Below, piece by piece: positions 43,684 through 52,937 of a stretch of DNA of 63,316 nt. Origin of the DNA: Gemmatimonadota bacterium (GTDB lineage: Bacteria > Gemmatimonadota > Gemmatimonadetes > Longimicrobiales > Gaopeijiaceae); the NCBI GenBank assembly GCA_007121555.1, contig SKKH01000160.1, positions 1-63,316 on the forward strand. Reading direction: 5' to 3'. The notes under the pieces are model-generated. The model was given only the letters and a program-made list of their open reading frames with translations. It made no database searches and was not told the DNA's origin. The position numbers and the translations under genes are program-made. The first letter of the stretch is position 1, and every line of letters begins with the position of its first letter.

Positions 43684-44832
43684 TCAGCGGGGCGAGGACT
43701 CCTGGGGCTGGGACCCGGTCTCAGCCTCCCGCCTCGTGAGCGCGAGGGAGAGCCCCAGTGCGATTCCCGCCAGGAGGAGTAAGGCCCCCAGAACGGCGGT
43801 CTCCCATCCGGCTCGGGCGGTGACTCGACCGATGGCAGCGAAGGCGATTCCCAGCCACCGGACCCGGGAGTCGGACGGCGCCTCGTCACCCAGGCCGGTG
43901 AGGTGCTCCAGCCGAAGGTGCTCCTCCGTGGAGTGGAGGAGGAGGAGCACTCCGGAGATGCCCACCGCAACCCCAGCCGTCGCCAGGGAGGGAGCCAGGA
44001 GGGCGAGGCCGGCCCGAAGGCCCGCGGGCCGGGAGGTGAGGCGCCGCCACGGCCGGACCCCTCCAGGGCTCGCCATTGCGGTGGCGAAAAGTCCCAGAAG
44101 CAGGACGCCGATCAGGGCGATGCCCCTTTGCCCGAGCCAACGCTCGACGGTCCAGATCCGGTCCATGAGCTCGACGAAGTCGGCGTCCTCCTCGTCGTCG
44201 GGAAAGGCCCGGATCGAGTCGGGACCCTCCTCGGCCAGCTCGGTCATTCGCTCCTGGAGTCGGTCCTCGATGGGCTCGAGCACCCGGTCCGGTGGACGAC
44301 AGTCCGGGAGGTCCCTCAGCACCTCGATCTCGGACCGGCCGTCGCCCAGACGATCGCGCAGGGCCTCCCACCCGATGCGGATCTGGTCGCCGAGGCCGCA
44401 CTCTTCTCCTGCGCCCAGGCGCTCCAGGAGCTCTCCCTCGATCCGTCGAGCCAGGACGGGGCGTTCCTCCTCTACGGGGATACGGAATGCGCCTCCTTCT
44501 TCAGGGAAGGCTCTTACCCAGTCGCTCAGCTCGCGGACGATCTGTTTGGCCTTCCCGTCGGTGTGCTCCCGGTCGAACTCACCACGCAGGAGCTGGTGGA
44601 GGTCGGGAAGGCTGATCTCCAGGCGGGTCCCCCGCAGGACCTCGAGCTCCTCGATGTCCTGGAGTTCCCGAGCGGAGCCCGACACCCCGATCCGGTAGAG
44701 CTCCTCGGAATCCAGAAGCCCATGGACTTCCTCGGGGTCCGAGCTCAGCGAGAGGAGTCGCTCGGCAGGAACGGCGACGGCCAGCCCCAGGATCCAGAGA
44801 CAACAGGCCGTGCCGGCCAGGAAGCGATTCAC
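43684..44832 (-). CDS. Unknown membrane protein
   Basis: A 382-aa protein, no family recognised. It has an N-terminal hydrophobic segment (LAGTACCLWILGLAVAV), a soluble Glu/Asp/Arg-rich region of about 200 residues, then three hydrophobic segments in the C-terminal third (about 240-257, 275-305 and 345-370). The middle is predicted mainly helical. GTG start four bases after the trans-sulfuration gene; codon use looks like its neighbours. A periplasmic-loop sensor or anchor is possible, but nothing shows it. Confidence 0.65.
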   Translation of the reverse strand: MNRFLAGTACCLWILGLAVAVPAERLLSLSSDPEEVHGLLDSEELYRIGVSGSARELQDIEELEVLRGTRLEISLPDLHQLLRGEFDREHTDGKAKQIVRELSDWVRAFPEEGGAFRIPVEEERPVLARRIEGELLERLGAGEECGLGDQIRIGWEALRDRLGDGRSEIEVLRDLPDCRPPDRVLEPIEDRLQERMTELAEEGPDSIRAFPDDEEDADFVELMDRIWTVERWLGQRGIALIGVLLLGLFATAMASPGGVRPWRRLTSRPAGLRAGLALLAPSLATAGVAVGISGVLLLLHSTEEHLRLEHLTGLGDEAPSDSRVRWLGIAFAAIGRVTARAGWETAVLGALLLLAGIALGLSLALTRREAETGSQPQESSPR

Positions 44833-44835
44833 GGC

Positions 44836-45996
44836 TCAGGCTTCCAGCGCCGCCTCCAGGTCGGCCAGGAGGTCGTCGATGCCTTCGATGCCCACCGAGA
44901 GCCGGACCAGCCCATCGGTCACGCCCATGGCCGCACGTCGGTCCGGCGGTACCGATGCGTGGGTCATGAGGGCCGGCACGCCGATGAGGGACTCGACGCC
45001 ACCCAGGGATTCCGCCAGGGCGAACAGACGGGTGCCCTCGACGAAGCGCCGAGCGCGGTCTCCGTCGCCGAGCTCCACGGAGACCATGCCCGTGAACCCG
45101 GACATCTGGCGCATGGCCAGCTCGTGCTGGGGATGGGAGGGAAGGCCGGGGTAGTGAACGGCTTTCGTCCTTTCGTGACCCTCGAGGAAGCGGGCCACGG
45201 CCAGGCCGTTGGCGTTGTGGGCCTGCATGCGGAGGTGGAGAGTCTTGGTGCCCCGGAGGACGAGCCAGGCGTCCATGGGGCCGGGCACCGCACCGGTGGA
45301 CTTCCGGACGAAGAGGATCTCCTCGGCGAGGTCGTCGTCGTCCAGAACCAGGGCGCCCCCGATGACGTCCGAGTGCCCGTTCAGATACTTCGTCGTGGAA
45401 TGGACGACGATGTCGGCGCCCAGCTCCAAGGGCCGCTGGTTGAAGGGGGTCGAGAAGGTGTTGTCGACCATGAGGTGGGCGTCGCCCTCGTGGGCGATCT
45501 CCGCCAGCGCCTCCAGATCGCAGAGCCGCATCATGGGGTTCGTGGGAGTCTCGACGTGGACCAGGCGGGTCTCCGGCCTCATCGCGTCGCGAACCTGATC
45601 CGGATCCCGGCTGTCCACGAAGGTGAACTGGATCCCCAACCGGGCCAGCACACGGGTGAACATGCGGTTCGTCCCTCCGTAGGTATTCTCCTCGCTCACC
45701 ACGTGATCGCCGGCATCGAGGGTCTTGATCACGGCCTCGATGGCTGAGAGCCCGCTGGCGAAGGCGATGCCGTGCCGACCTCCCTCCAGCCCCGCCAGAT
45801 TGCCTTCCAGGGCTTCGCGCGTGGGATTCTGGACCCGGGCGTACTCGTACCCCAGGTGTCGTCCCAGCTCGGGCTGACGATAGGTGGACGTCTGATAGAT
45901 CGGGGGCATGATCGCACCCGTCGTGGGGTCGGGTTCCTGCCCCGCGTGGATGGCTCGGGTGGCGAACGAGAAGCTGCGGTCGGGTTTCTGGCTCAT
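44836..45996 (-). CDS. Cystathionine gamma-synthase / gamma-lyase
   Basis: A 386-aa PLP enzyme. The PLP lysine is K203 in VVHSTTKYLNGHSDV. Also present are NTYGGTNRMF, ETPTNPMMRL, YEYARVQNPTREALE and the FASGLSAIEA loop. Length and motifs fit the MetB/MccB group; synthase or lyase cannot be separated by eye. It starts an operon with the unknown membrane gene. Divergent from glmM; an inverted repeat lies in the upstream region. A paralogue (longer N-terminus) is at 23743. Confidence 0.92.
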   Translation of the reverse strand: MSQKPDRSFSFATRAIHAGQEPDPTTGAIMPPIYQTSTYRQPELGRHLGYEYARVQNPTREALEGNLAGLEGGRHGIAFASGLSAIEAVIKTLDAGDHVVSEENTYGGTNRMFTRVLARLGIQFTFVDSRDPDQVRDAMRPETRLVHVETPTNPMMRLCDLEALAEIAHEGDAHLMVDNTFSTPFNQRPLELGADIVVHSTTKYLNGHSDVIGGALVLDDDDLAEEILFVRKSTGAVPGPMDAWLVLRGTKTLHLRMQAHNANGLAVARFLEGHERTKAVHYPGLPSHPQHELAMRQMSGFTGMVSVELGDGDRARRFVEGTRLFALAESLGGVESLIGVPALMTHASVPPDRRAAMGVTDGLVRLSVGIEGIDDLLADLEAALEA

Positions 45997-46053
45997 GGCT
46001 GCTCGGGTTGATCTGGGTGAGCGTCGCGGTCACAGTGGATCGGAGCCGCAGGC

Positions 46054-46067
46054 GAGACGTAGGTCTC
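46054..46067. promoter_or_regulatory. GAGAC-N4-GTCTC inverted repeat (possible operator)
   Basis: A perfect 5-bp inverted repeat (GAGAC 46054-46058, GTCTC 46063-46067), 58 bp before the start of the cystathionine gene in a 257-bp divergent region. It may bind a repressor of Cys/Met genes. Confidence 0.3.
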
Positions 46068-46139
46068 AAAAGGTGCACGAAGGTCCCGCATGACGCCATG
46101 GGCCGCCGGAGAGTGCGCCGCCTTCGGTGCGGGGCCTCG

Positions 46140-46168
46140 TTGACACCGACCGTGCGTGCGGTGAGAGT
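46140..46168 (+). promoter_or_regulatory. Candidate glmM promoter
   Basis: Consensus TTGACA (46140-46145), then a 17-bp spacer and GAGAGT (46163-46168), which is a poor -10. It lies 85 bp before the glmM ATG. Confidence 0.35.
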
Positions 46169-46253
46169 TTCTGGATTCGACCCTGGCCGGCAGGATTGGC
46201 CTCATTCGGAGTGGCTTGCCTCCCTGGCCTCGCTTCCCTCATCCCAGGATCCC

Positions 46254-47669
46254 ATGACGATTTCCCTTCCCAGCGACCTCATGGTGAGCGTCTCCGGCTT
46301 CAGAGGTCGGGTCGGCGCCCCATTGACTCCTGAGCTCATCGGTTCCCTGGCTGCGGCCTTCGGCGCCTTCCTCCAGCTCGAGGGTTCCGGAGACACCGTG
46401 TACCTGGGTCGGGACTCCCGGACCTCCGGTGCCATGTTTACGGGCGCCGCCCGTGCGGGACTGGTCTCGGTGGGAGCCCAGGTCGTGGACGTGGGGATCG
46501 TTCCCACCCCCACCCTTCTCCTGGCCGCCGAGGAGGCGGGAGCCGCTGGAGCGTTGGGGGTCACGGCGAGCCACAACCCAGCCGAATGGAATGCGCTGAA
46601 GTTCGCCGGGGGCGACGGTCTCTTCTTGGATGCGGACCGGATGGGTCGTTTCCAGACGTTTCTTCGTGAAGAGGAGATTCCCCGGGCACCCTGGGACGGG
46701 CTGGGCACTGTGTCGGAGGACCCGGATGCGGTGGCCAGACACACCAAGCGGATCCTCGAGCTTCCCTTCCTCGAGATCGACGCGCTTCGCCGCCGAGGGT
46801 TCCACGTGGCGCTGGACTGCGTGCGGGGCGCGGGGGGTCACATGCTTTCCGGTCTTCTGAGGGAGTTGGGGTGCAGGGTCTCCGGGATGGGCCTCGAACC
46901 CGATGGACACTTCCCTCGGGATCCGGAGCCGACCGCAGCGAACCTGGTGGAACTGGGCGAACTGGTGCGGAGTTCGGGCGCCGAATTCGGAATTGCGGTG
47001 GATCCTGATGTGGACCGCCTCTCCCTCGTGGACGGAGATGGAGAGGCCGTGGGAGAGGACCTCACCCTGGCGCTGTGCGCGCAGGTGGTCCTGAGCCGGG
47101 AGTGGTCCCAGGGACCGGTGGTGACGAACCTTTCCACGAGCCAGGTGGTGGAAGACGTGGCCCGAGCGGCCGGAGTCGAGTGCTTCCGCGCGCCCGTGGG
47201 TGAGGTGAATGTCGCCCGGCGGATGGAGGCGGAGGGCGCGGTGGTCGGTGGGGAAGGGAACGGGGGGATCATCCTTCCCCGTCTCCACCTGACGCGCGAC
47301 GCTCCCGTGGGAGTGGCACTGATCCTGCAGCACCTCTGTGAAACAGGTGCCGGTCTTCGCGATGCAGTGGATCGCTGGCCCACCTACCACATCGTGAAAG
47401 AAAAGACTCCGTTCCCCAGGGAACGCGTGGACGAGGGCTATGCCGCTCTGCTGGAGGCCCTGGGTCCCGAGGCGAAGGGCGTCGACGCGGACCGGGAAGT
47501 GACGGTGGATCGTTCGGACGGACTTCGTCTCGCGTGGATGGAGCGGCGGGAATGGCTTCATGTTCGACCGTCCGGGACCGAGCCCGTCGTTCGGTTCATT
47601 GCCGAGGCCACAAGCGAGGCGCGAGCTCGACACCTCGTCAGCGAAGGCAGGGATGCTCTGGGAGCCTGA
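46254..47669 (+). CDS. glmM: Phosphoglucosamine mutase-type phosphohexomutase
   Basis: A 471-aa alpha-D-phosphohexomutase. The phosphoserine loop is GVTASHNPAEW (Ser106), the metal loop is DPDVDRLS (Asp250/252/254), the sugar-binding loop is GEGNGG, and the phosphate-binding loop is RPSGTEPVVRF. It interconverts hexose(amine)-6- and 1-phosphates. Because glmS follows 52 bp downstream, GlmM (glucosamine-6-P to glucosamine-1-P, UDP-GlcNAc route) is the favoured role; a phosphomannomutase/phosphoglucomutase role is the alternative. The ATG at 46254 is chosen because the frame upstream is of low quality. Confidence 0.88.
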   Translation: MTISLPSDLMVSVSGFRGRVGAPLTPELIGSLAAAFGAFLQLEGSGDTVYLGRDSRTSGAMFTGAARAGLVSVGAQVVDVGIVPTPTLLLAAEEAGAAGALGVTASHNPAEWNALKFAGGDGLFLDADRMGRFQTFLREEEIPRAPWDGLGTVSEDPDAVARHTKRILELPFLEIDALRRRGFHVALDCVRGAGGHMLSGLLRELGCRVSGMGLEPDGHFPRDPEPTAANLVELGELVRSSGAEFGIAVDPDVDRLSLVDGDGEAVGEDLTLALCAQVVLSREWSQGPVVTNLSTSQVVEDVARAAGVECFRAPVGEVNVARRMEAEGAVVGGEGNGGIILPRLHLTRDAPVGVALILQHLCETGAGLRDAVDRWPTYHIVKEKTPFPRERVDEGYAALLEALGPEAKGVDADREVTVDRSDGLRLAWMERREWLHVRPSGTEPVVRFIAEATSEARARHLVSEGRDALGA

Positions 47670-47721
47670 CACCCCCACCCTGTCGACCCACTTGAATCCC
47701 CTTTGAATCGAAGGACAGCAT

Positions 47722-49560
47722 ATGTGTGGAATCGTGGGCTATGTGGGGCCGAAGCAGGCCTCCTCGATCCTTCTCCAGGGCCTCCGGCGCCTGGAGTATC
47801 GCGGATACGACTCGGCGGGAATGACGATCCTCGGTCCGGATGGCGACCTTCACACCGTCCGTCGGGCGGGAAAGCTGGACGAGCTGGAGAACGGACTCGA
47901 CCGCGTCCCCCTGACGGGTCGATCCGGGATCGGGCATACCCGCTGGGCCACCCATGGACCGCCCACCGAGGGCAATGCCCATCCCCACCTTTCCGCCGAC
48001 GGATCCATCGCGCTGGTGCACAACGGGATCATAGAAAATGCCGGGGTTTTGCGGAAAAAACTGCAGGCTGAAGGGGTGGAGTTCCAGAGCGACACCGATA
48101 CGGAGGTGGTCGTCCACCTCATCGACCGTCTCTGGCCTGACGGGGGCACGCTGGAAGACGCAGTGGTGGCGGCCCTGGATCAGGTGATCGGCGCCTACGG
48201 CATCGCCGTGGTGAGTTCGAGGGACCCGGACAAGATCGTGGCCGCCAGACAGGGGTCGCCGCTTCTCCTGGGCGTGGGGAAGAACGGGGAGTTCCTGGTG
48301 GGGTCCGACGCCGCTGCGGTGGTGGCCCACACCCGCGAGGTCGTCTATCTGGACGACGGAGACTACGCCGTCCTCACTCCCGACGGCTACCGGACGTACC
48401 ATCTCAGCCAGGGTCCGGTCCATCGGAAGGTCCACGAGGTGACCTGGGATCTGGCCGCCATCGAGAAGGGCGGCTTCGAGCACTTCATGCTCAAGGAGAT
48501 CTTCGAGCAGCCGCAGACCCTGGAGGACGTGACCCGGGGCCGCCTGCTCGAGGAGGAGGGCTCGGCCCGCCTCGGTGGCGTGACCATCGGAGATCGGGAG
48601 CTGTTGTCCGTGAACCGCATCGTGATCACCGCCTGCGGGACCTCCTGGCACTCTGCCCTCATCGGCGAATACATGCTGGAGGAACTGGCCAGGATCCCCA
48701 CGAAGGTGGAGTACGCCTCGGAGTTCCGATACAAGAATCCGGTGATCGATGAGAATACCCTCGTCATCGTCGTGAGCCAGTCGGGGGAGACGGCCGACAC
48801 CCTGGCCGCCCTCCGGGAGGCGAAGCGGAGGGGCGCCCGCGTCATGGGAATCGTGAACGTGGTGGGCAGCTCCATCGCCCGGGAAACGGACTTCGGGGTC
48901 TACCTCCACGCCGGACCTGAGATCGGGGTGGCCTCGACCAAGGCCTTCACGAGTCAGGTCGCCGCGCTGGCCCTCTTCACCCTCTACCTCGCGCGCCGCC
49001 GCAACCTCTCCATTCTGGAGGGCCGGAAGCTGGTGAAGGCGCTTCAGGCCCTCCCGGGACAGGTGAGGGAGATCCTGGAGCAGCATGATGCGATCCGGAC
49101 CCTGGCGGAGCGGTACAAGGACGCGCCCAACTTCCTCTATCTCGGCCGGGGGTATCAGTTCCCGGTGGCGCTGGAAGGGGCGCTCAAGCTCAAAGAGGTG
49201 AGCTACATCCACGCCGAAGGGTATCCGGCCGCGGAGATGAAACACGGCCCCATCGCCCTCATTGACGAGCGGATGCCCGTGGTCTTCCTGGCTCCCCATG
49301 ACGGGGTCTATCACAAGGTCGTCTCGAACATCGAAGAGGTGAAGGCACGGGACGGTCAGGTCATCGCGGTGGTGAGCGACGGCGCCGTCGAACTCGACGG
49401 AAAGGTCGACCACTTCATCCGGGTACCGGAAACGCATCCTGCGCTTCTTCCCATCCTCACCTCCGTGCCCCTGCAACTCCTCGCCTACCACATCGCCGTC
49501 CTCAGGGGGTGCGATGTGGATCAGCCGAGGAACCTGGCCAAGTCCGTCACCGTCGAGTGA
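47722..49560 (+). CDS. glmS: Glutamine-fructose-6-phosphate aminotransferase GlmS
   Basis: A 612-aa enzyme making glucosamine-6-phosphate. The N-terminal glutaminase domain has catalytic Cys2 (MCGIVGYVG). Two SIS domains follow, with [29 protein letters not shown] and [26 protein letters not shown]. The C-terminal tail is [13 protein letters not shown], as expected. No glmS riboswitch was seen in the 52-bp gap after glmM. It overlaps dtd by 1 bp. Confidence 0.97.
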   Translation: MCGIVGYVGPKQASSILLQGLRRLEYRGYDSAGMTILGPDGDLHTVRRAGKLDELENGLDRVPLTGRSGIGHTRWATHGPPTEGNAHPHLSADGSIALVHNGIIENAGVLRKKLQAEGVEFQSDTDTEVVVHLIDRLWPDGGTLEDAVVAALDQVIGAYGIAVVSSRDPDKIVAARQGSPLLLGVGKNGEFLVGSDAAAVVAHTREVVYLDDGDYAVLTPDGYRTYHLSQGPVHRKVHEVTWDLAAIEKGGFEHFMLKEIFEQPQTLEDVTRGRLLEEEGSARLGGVTIGDRELLSVNRIVITACGTSWHSALIGEYMLEELARIPTKVEYASEFRYKNPVIDENTLVIVVSQSGETADTLAALREAKRRGARVMGIVNVVGSSIARETDFGVYLHAGPEIGVASTKAFTSQVAALALFTLYLARRRNLSILEGRKLVKALQALPGQVREILEQHDAIRTLAERYKDAPNFLYLGRGYQFPVALEGALKLKEVSYIHAEGYPAAEMKHGPIALIDERMPVVFLAPHDGVYHKVVSNIEEVKARDGQVIAVVSDGAVELDGKVDHFIRVPETHPALLPILTSVPLQLLAYHIAVLRGCDVDQPRNLAKSVTVE

Positions 49561-50024
49561 TGCGGACGGTTCTCCAGCGGGTCTCCAGCGCCTCGGTGGT
49601 CATCGATGGCGCCACGAGTGGAGCCATCGACCAGGGACTTCTCCTGCTCGTGGGATTCACCCACGGAGACACCGAGGAGGACCTGCTCTGGATGGCCGAC
49701 AAGATCCTGGGCCTCCGGGTGTTCAACGATGCCGAGGGGCGGATGAACGACTCGTTGGAGGAGGTGGGGGGTGGGGTCCTGGTGGTGAGCCAGTTCACGC
49801 TCTACGGTGACACCCGCAAGGGCCGTCGTCCCTCCTTCGTGGGAGCTGCCCCTCCCGAGGAAGCGATTCCCCTCTATGAGCGATTCATCGAGCTCCTGGA
49901 GGAGCGGGCACCGGGACCGGTGGAGACCGGAGAGTTCGGTGCCATGATGGAGGTCCGACTGAACAACGATGGGCCCGTCACCCTGGTCCTGGAACGCGGT
50001 CCCTCCGGGGTGGAACGGGGATGA
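49560..50024 (+). CDS. dtd: D-aminoacyl-tRNA deacylase Dtd
   Basis: A 154-aa enzyme that removes D-amino acids from tRNA. The signature motifs [17 protein letters not shown] and NNDGPVT (the Gly-cisPro-type loop region) are present. It starts [17 protein letters not shown]. Cytoplasmic. Coupled to glmS upstream (TGATG) and to the Maf gene downstream (overlap ATGA). Confidence 0.96.
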   Translation: MRTVLQRVSSASVVIDGATSGAIDQGLLLLVGFTHGDTEEDLLWMADKILGLRVFNDAEGRMNDSLEEVGGGVLVVSQFTLYGDTRKGRRPSFVGAAPPEEAIPLYERFIELLEERAPGPVETGEFGAMMEVRLNNDGPVTLVLERGPSGVERG

Positions 50025-50659
50025 CGGCCGACCCCGGCGTGGATCCTTGGCCCTCTACCGTCTCCCCCCTGGTCCTGGCCTCGGCCTCTCCCCGCCGATC
50101 CGACATTCTGAATCAACTGGGGATCGATCACGAGGTTCACGCCTCGTCCATCGAAGAAGTCCCTCGGGCCGGAGAGCCACCTGAAGCCCAGGCCGAGCGC
50201 CTGGCCAGGGAGAAGGCTCTCCAGGTGGCCTCGGAGCTGAGCGGACGTCGGGTTCTGGCCGGGGATACGATGGTGGCACTGGGCGACGAGGTCATGGGGA
50301 AGCCTCGAGACGCGGAGGAGGCCATGAGGATCCTCCTCCGACTCGCCGGGAGGCAGCACCGGGTCGTGTCGGCTCTGGCCCTTCGGCTTCCCGGGGCTCC
50401 GGACCGGATTCGCTCCGGGGTGCAGGTGACCCTGGTTCGATTCCGCACCTTCGACGAGGTGGACGCCCGGGCCTACGTGGCCACGGGCGAGCCCATGGAC
50501 AAGGCTGGTGCGTACGGAATCCAGGGCCTGGGAGCGGCGCTGGTCGAGGAGATCGAAGGGGACTACTCGGGGGTGGTCGGACTCCCGGTTCCGCTCCTCC
50601 TGGGCCTTCTGGAATGGGGAGGAACCCCGTACCGGTTTCCCACCCCTGCGGCACCCTGA
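50021..50659 (+). CDS. maf: Maf-like nucleotide pyrophosphatase
   Basis: A 212-aa Maf protein: [50 protein letters not shown] and [29 protein letters not shown] (split in the family layout). It hydrolyses non-canonical or canonical nucleoside triphosphates (dTTP/UTP or m7GTP classes). Overlaps dtd by 4 bp; last gene of the run. A 12-residue N-terminal extension precedes the Maf core. Confidence 0.92.
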   Translation: MTADPGVDPWPSTVSPLVLASASPRRSDILNQLGIDHEVHASSIEEVPRAGEPPEAQAERLAREKALQVASELSGRRVLAGDTMVALGDEVMGKPRDAEEAMRILLRLAGRQHRVVSALALRLPGAPDRIRSGVQVTLVRFRTFDEVDARAYVATGEPMDKAGAYGIQGLGAALVEEIEGDYSGVVGLPVPLLLGLLEWGGTPYRFPTPAAP

Positions 50660-50676
50660 CGTCCCCTCCCCTCTGC

Positions 50677-50688
50677 TTCTTCAACAGC
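50677..50688 (+). repeat. Recurrent intergenic element TTCTTCAACAGC
   Basis: Copy of the TTCTTCARCRG element, 18 bp past the maf stop and 151 bp before glpK. Confidence 0.5.
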
Positions 50689-50740
50689 CTTCCAGCCCAT
50701 CGGAACCCTGTCTCCGCCGCGTCAGCCGGGACCGTTCGTC

Positions 50741-50769
50741 TTGCCCCGGACAGGCCTCAGGCATAGTAA
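50741..50769 (+). promoter_or_regulatory. Candidate glpK promoter
   Basis: TTGCCC (50741-50746), a 17-bp spacer and TAGTAA (50764-50769), 69 bp before the glpK ATG. The intergenic region (179 bp) has no other recognised feature. Confidence 0.4.
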
Positions 50770-50838
50770 TTCCGGGTCGCCTCCGCGCTCGATTCCGGTT
50801 CGAGTCGCGGGCTGAGCTCCCCCGACCCGGTCCATGCC

Positions 50839-52350
50839 ATGTCTCCTACTCCCGCAATCCTGGCTCTTGACCAGGGGACCACGGGCACCACGGCCCTGGT
50901 CATCTCCTCCGATGGTCGGATCCTGGGCAGGGGCTACTCCGAGTTCACCCAGTACTTCCCGAAACCCGGATGGGTGGAGCACGACGCCGACGAGATTCGG
51001 GATGTGACGATCCGTGTGGCCCGGGAAGCACTGGAGGCCGCGCGAAATCGTGAACGGCACCGGGTCCAGGGGATCGGAATCACGAACCAACGAGAGACCA
51101 TCGTCCTCTGGGACCGAGAGACGGGCCGGCCTGTCCACCGCGCCATCGTGTGGCAGGATCGCCGAACCGCCGGGATCTGCAGGGAGTTGAAGGAGGCGGG
51201 TCACGAGGCGGAGGTCCGTCGCCGGACCGGGCTGTTCCTGGATCCCTACTTCTCGGCGACCAAGCTGACCTGGATCTTCAGGGAGAATCCAGAGCTGGAG
51301 CGACGTGCCAGGGATGGAGAGCTGGCTTGCGGCACCATCGACAGCTGGCTGATCCACTGCCTCACCGGGGGCGAGGCCCACCTCACCGATCCCACGAACG
51401 CCTCCCGGACCCTCCTGTATGATCTGGAGTCGGGCACCTGGAGCTCCGAGATGAGTTCCCTTTTCGGCGTGCCCGCCGCCATCCTTCCGGAGATCCGCTC
51501 CAGTTCGGATGATTTCGGCGTCGCCCAGGGTGACTTCCTCGGGGTCGAGGCTCCCATCGCCGGGGTGGCGGGCGATCAGCAGGCGGCCCTGTTCGGTCAG
51601 GGCTGCTGGAGTCCCGGCCTGGCGAAGAACACCTACGGGACGGGAGCCTTTCTCCTGCTTCATACCGGCGACGAGGCGGTGCCCTCCGAACACGGTCTCC
51701 TGACCACGGTGGCGTGCGACGAACGCGGGGGACGGGCCTTCGCGCTCGAGGGCTCAATCTTCATCGCCGGGGCCGCGATTCAGTGGCTCCGGGATTCCCT
51801 GGGGATCCTCTCGACCGCCGCCGACTCCGAGGAGCTGGCGCGGAGTCTCGAGGACAACGACGGAGTCTACTTCGTGCCCGCCTTCGTGGGCCTGGGAGCG
51901 CCGTACTGGGACCCGGAGGTTCGCGGTGCCATCTTCGGCCTGAGCCGGGGCACTCGCGACGCACACCTGGTTCGGGCGGCGCTTGAAGCCATGGCCTATG
52001 GCACTGTGGGAGTGCTCCGAGCCCAGGAGGCCGACTCCGGCGTCACGGCCCGGGAACTCCGCGTGGACGGAGGTGCATCAGCGAACGATTGGCTCATGCA
52101 GTTCCAGTCCGACATTCTGGGTCTGCCCGTGCGACGTCCCGCGCAGGTCGAAACCACGGCCCTGGGAGCGGCCGGGTTGGCAGGTCTGAAGGTGGGACTC
52201 TGGGAGAGCGCCCGGGACTTCCTGGAGTCCCAGGGGGAACCTCGGACCTTCTCCCCCCGTATGAGCGGCGAGCGCCGGGCACGTCTCCGAGCCGGGTGGG
52301 AGCGTGCGGTGGAGGCAGCGCAGAGCTTCTCCGCCATCGCCGATGATTGA
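50839..52350 (+). CDS. glpK: Glycerol kinase GlpK
   Basis: A 503-aa FGGY-family kinase making glycerol-3-phosphate. Motifs: LALDQGTTGTTALVIS, ITNQRETIVLWDRETGRPVHRA, VAGDQQAALFGQGCW, NTYGTGAFLLLHTG and LRVDGGASANDWLMQFQSDIL. The length and order match GlpK rather than other FGGY kinases. Cytoplasmic. It has its own upstream region and no glycerol transporter beside it. Confidence 0.95.
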   Translation: MSPTPAILALDQGTTGTTALVISSDGRILGRGYSEFTQYFPKPGWVEHDADEIRDVTIRVAREALEAARNRERHRVQGIGITNQRETIVLWDRETGRPVHRAIVWQDRRTAGICRELKEAGHEAEVRRRTGLFLDPYFSATKLTWIFRENPELERRARDGELACGTIDSWLIHCLTGGEAHLTDPTNASRTLLYDLESGTWSSEMSSLFGVPAAILPEIRSSSDDFGVAQGDFLGVEAPIAGVAGDQQAALFGQGCWSPGLAKNTYGTGAFLLLHTGDEAVPSEHGLLTTVACDERGGRAFALEGSIFIAGAAIQWLRDSLGILSTAADSEELARSLEDNDGVYFVPAFVGLGAPYWDPEVRGAIFGLSRGTRDAHLVRAALEAMAYGTVGVLRAQEADSGVTARELRVDGGASANDWLMQFQSDILGLPVRRPAQVETTALGAAGLAGLKVGLWESARDFLESQGEPRTFSPRMSGERRARLRAGWERAVEAAQSFSAIADD

Positions 52351-52424
52351 ACCTGCAGCCCGGACGCGGTACATTGTCAAGCGAAGTTGTCAGTTGAAGT
52401 GACCCCCTTTTCCCGGAGTCCCTC

Positions 52425-52937
52425 ATGAGCAGGGATAGACGGTTCTTCGCAGGTCTGGTCGGCGTGGCCGCCATGGTCACCTGGCTCGTCTGGACCGGCA
52501 TCTCCGACACGATGGTCTACTACCTCACCCCCGCCGAACTGCTCGACCGGGCGGCAGCGACCCCTGAATTGATCGAACAGGGAGTCAAGGTCAGCGGAGA
52601 CGTCGTTCCCGGAAGCTATCAAGCTGCCTCCGACGAGCTTCTTCATCGGTTCACGGTGTCCGATCCAGACGATCCGGATGTGCAGATCACCGTGCATTTC
52701 CGTCACCCACTTCCCGACACGTTCACCGACGAGGCCGAAGTCGTGATGGAGGGGCGGTACGTGGGGAACGGGGTCTTCGAGGCCACGGAGGTGCTGACCA
52801 AGTGTGGGAGCCGCTATGAGGCGCTTCCCGAAGAGATGCGCGACGGTGACTACGGTGAGGGCGCCGACTACGGCGACTATGGCGAGGACGACGGGTATGG
52901 CGCGGAGCCGTCCGGGTACGTAGGAGGCGTCGGGTGA
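52425..52937 (+). CDS. ccmE: Cytochrome c maturation protein CcmE, Cys-type (CxxxY)
   Basis: A 170-aa haem chaperone: an N-terminal TM segment (about 7-24), a beta-barrel OB-fold domain with VKVSGDVVPGS and VVMEGRYVGNGVFEATEVLTKC, then a Gly/Tyr/Asp-rich tail. Classical CcmE binds haem through His in HxxxY. Here the motif is C127-G-S-R-Y131, a CxxxY variant known from Desulfovibrio and archaeal systems. It starts a tight ccm operon (GTGA overlap with ccmF). Confidence 0.9.
   Translation: MSRDRRFFAGLVGVAAMVTWLVWTGISDTMVYYLTPAELLDRAAATPELIEQGVKVSGDVVPGSYQAASDELLHRFTVSDPDDPDVQITVHFRHPLPDTFTDEAEVVMEGRYVGNGVFEATEVLTKCGSRYEALPEEMRDGDYGEGADYGDYGEDDGYGAEPSGYVGGVG

Noticed and set aside
47670-47721. 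glmS ribozyme/riboswitch before glmS
   Set aside because: The 52-bp gap is too short and shows none of the conserved core.
50797-50810. GGTTCGAGTCGC, like a tRNA T-arm, before glpK
   Set aside because: No matching acceptor, D-arm or anticodon arm is found around it.
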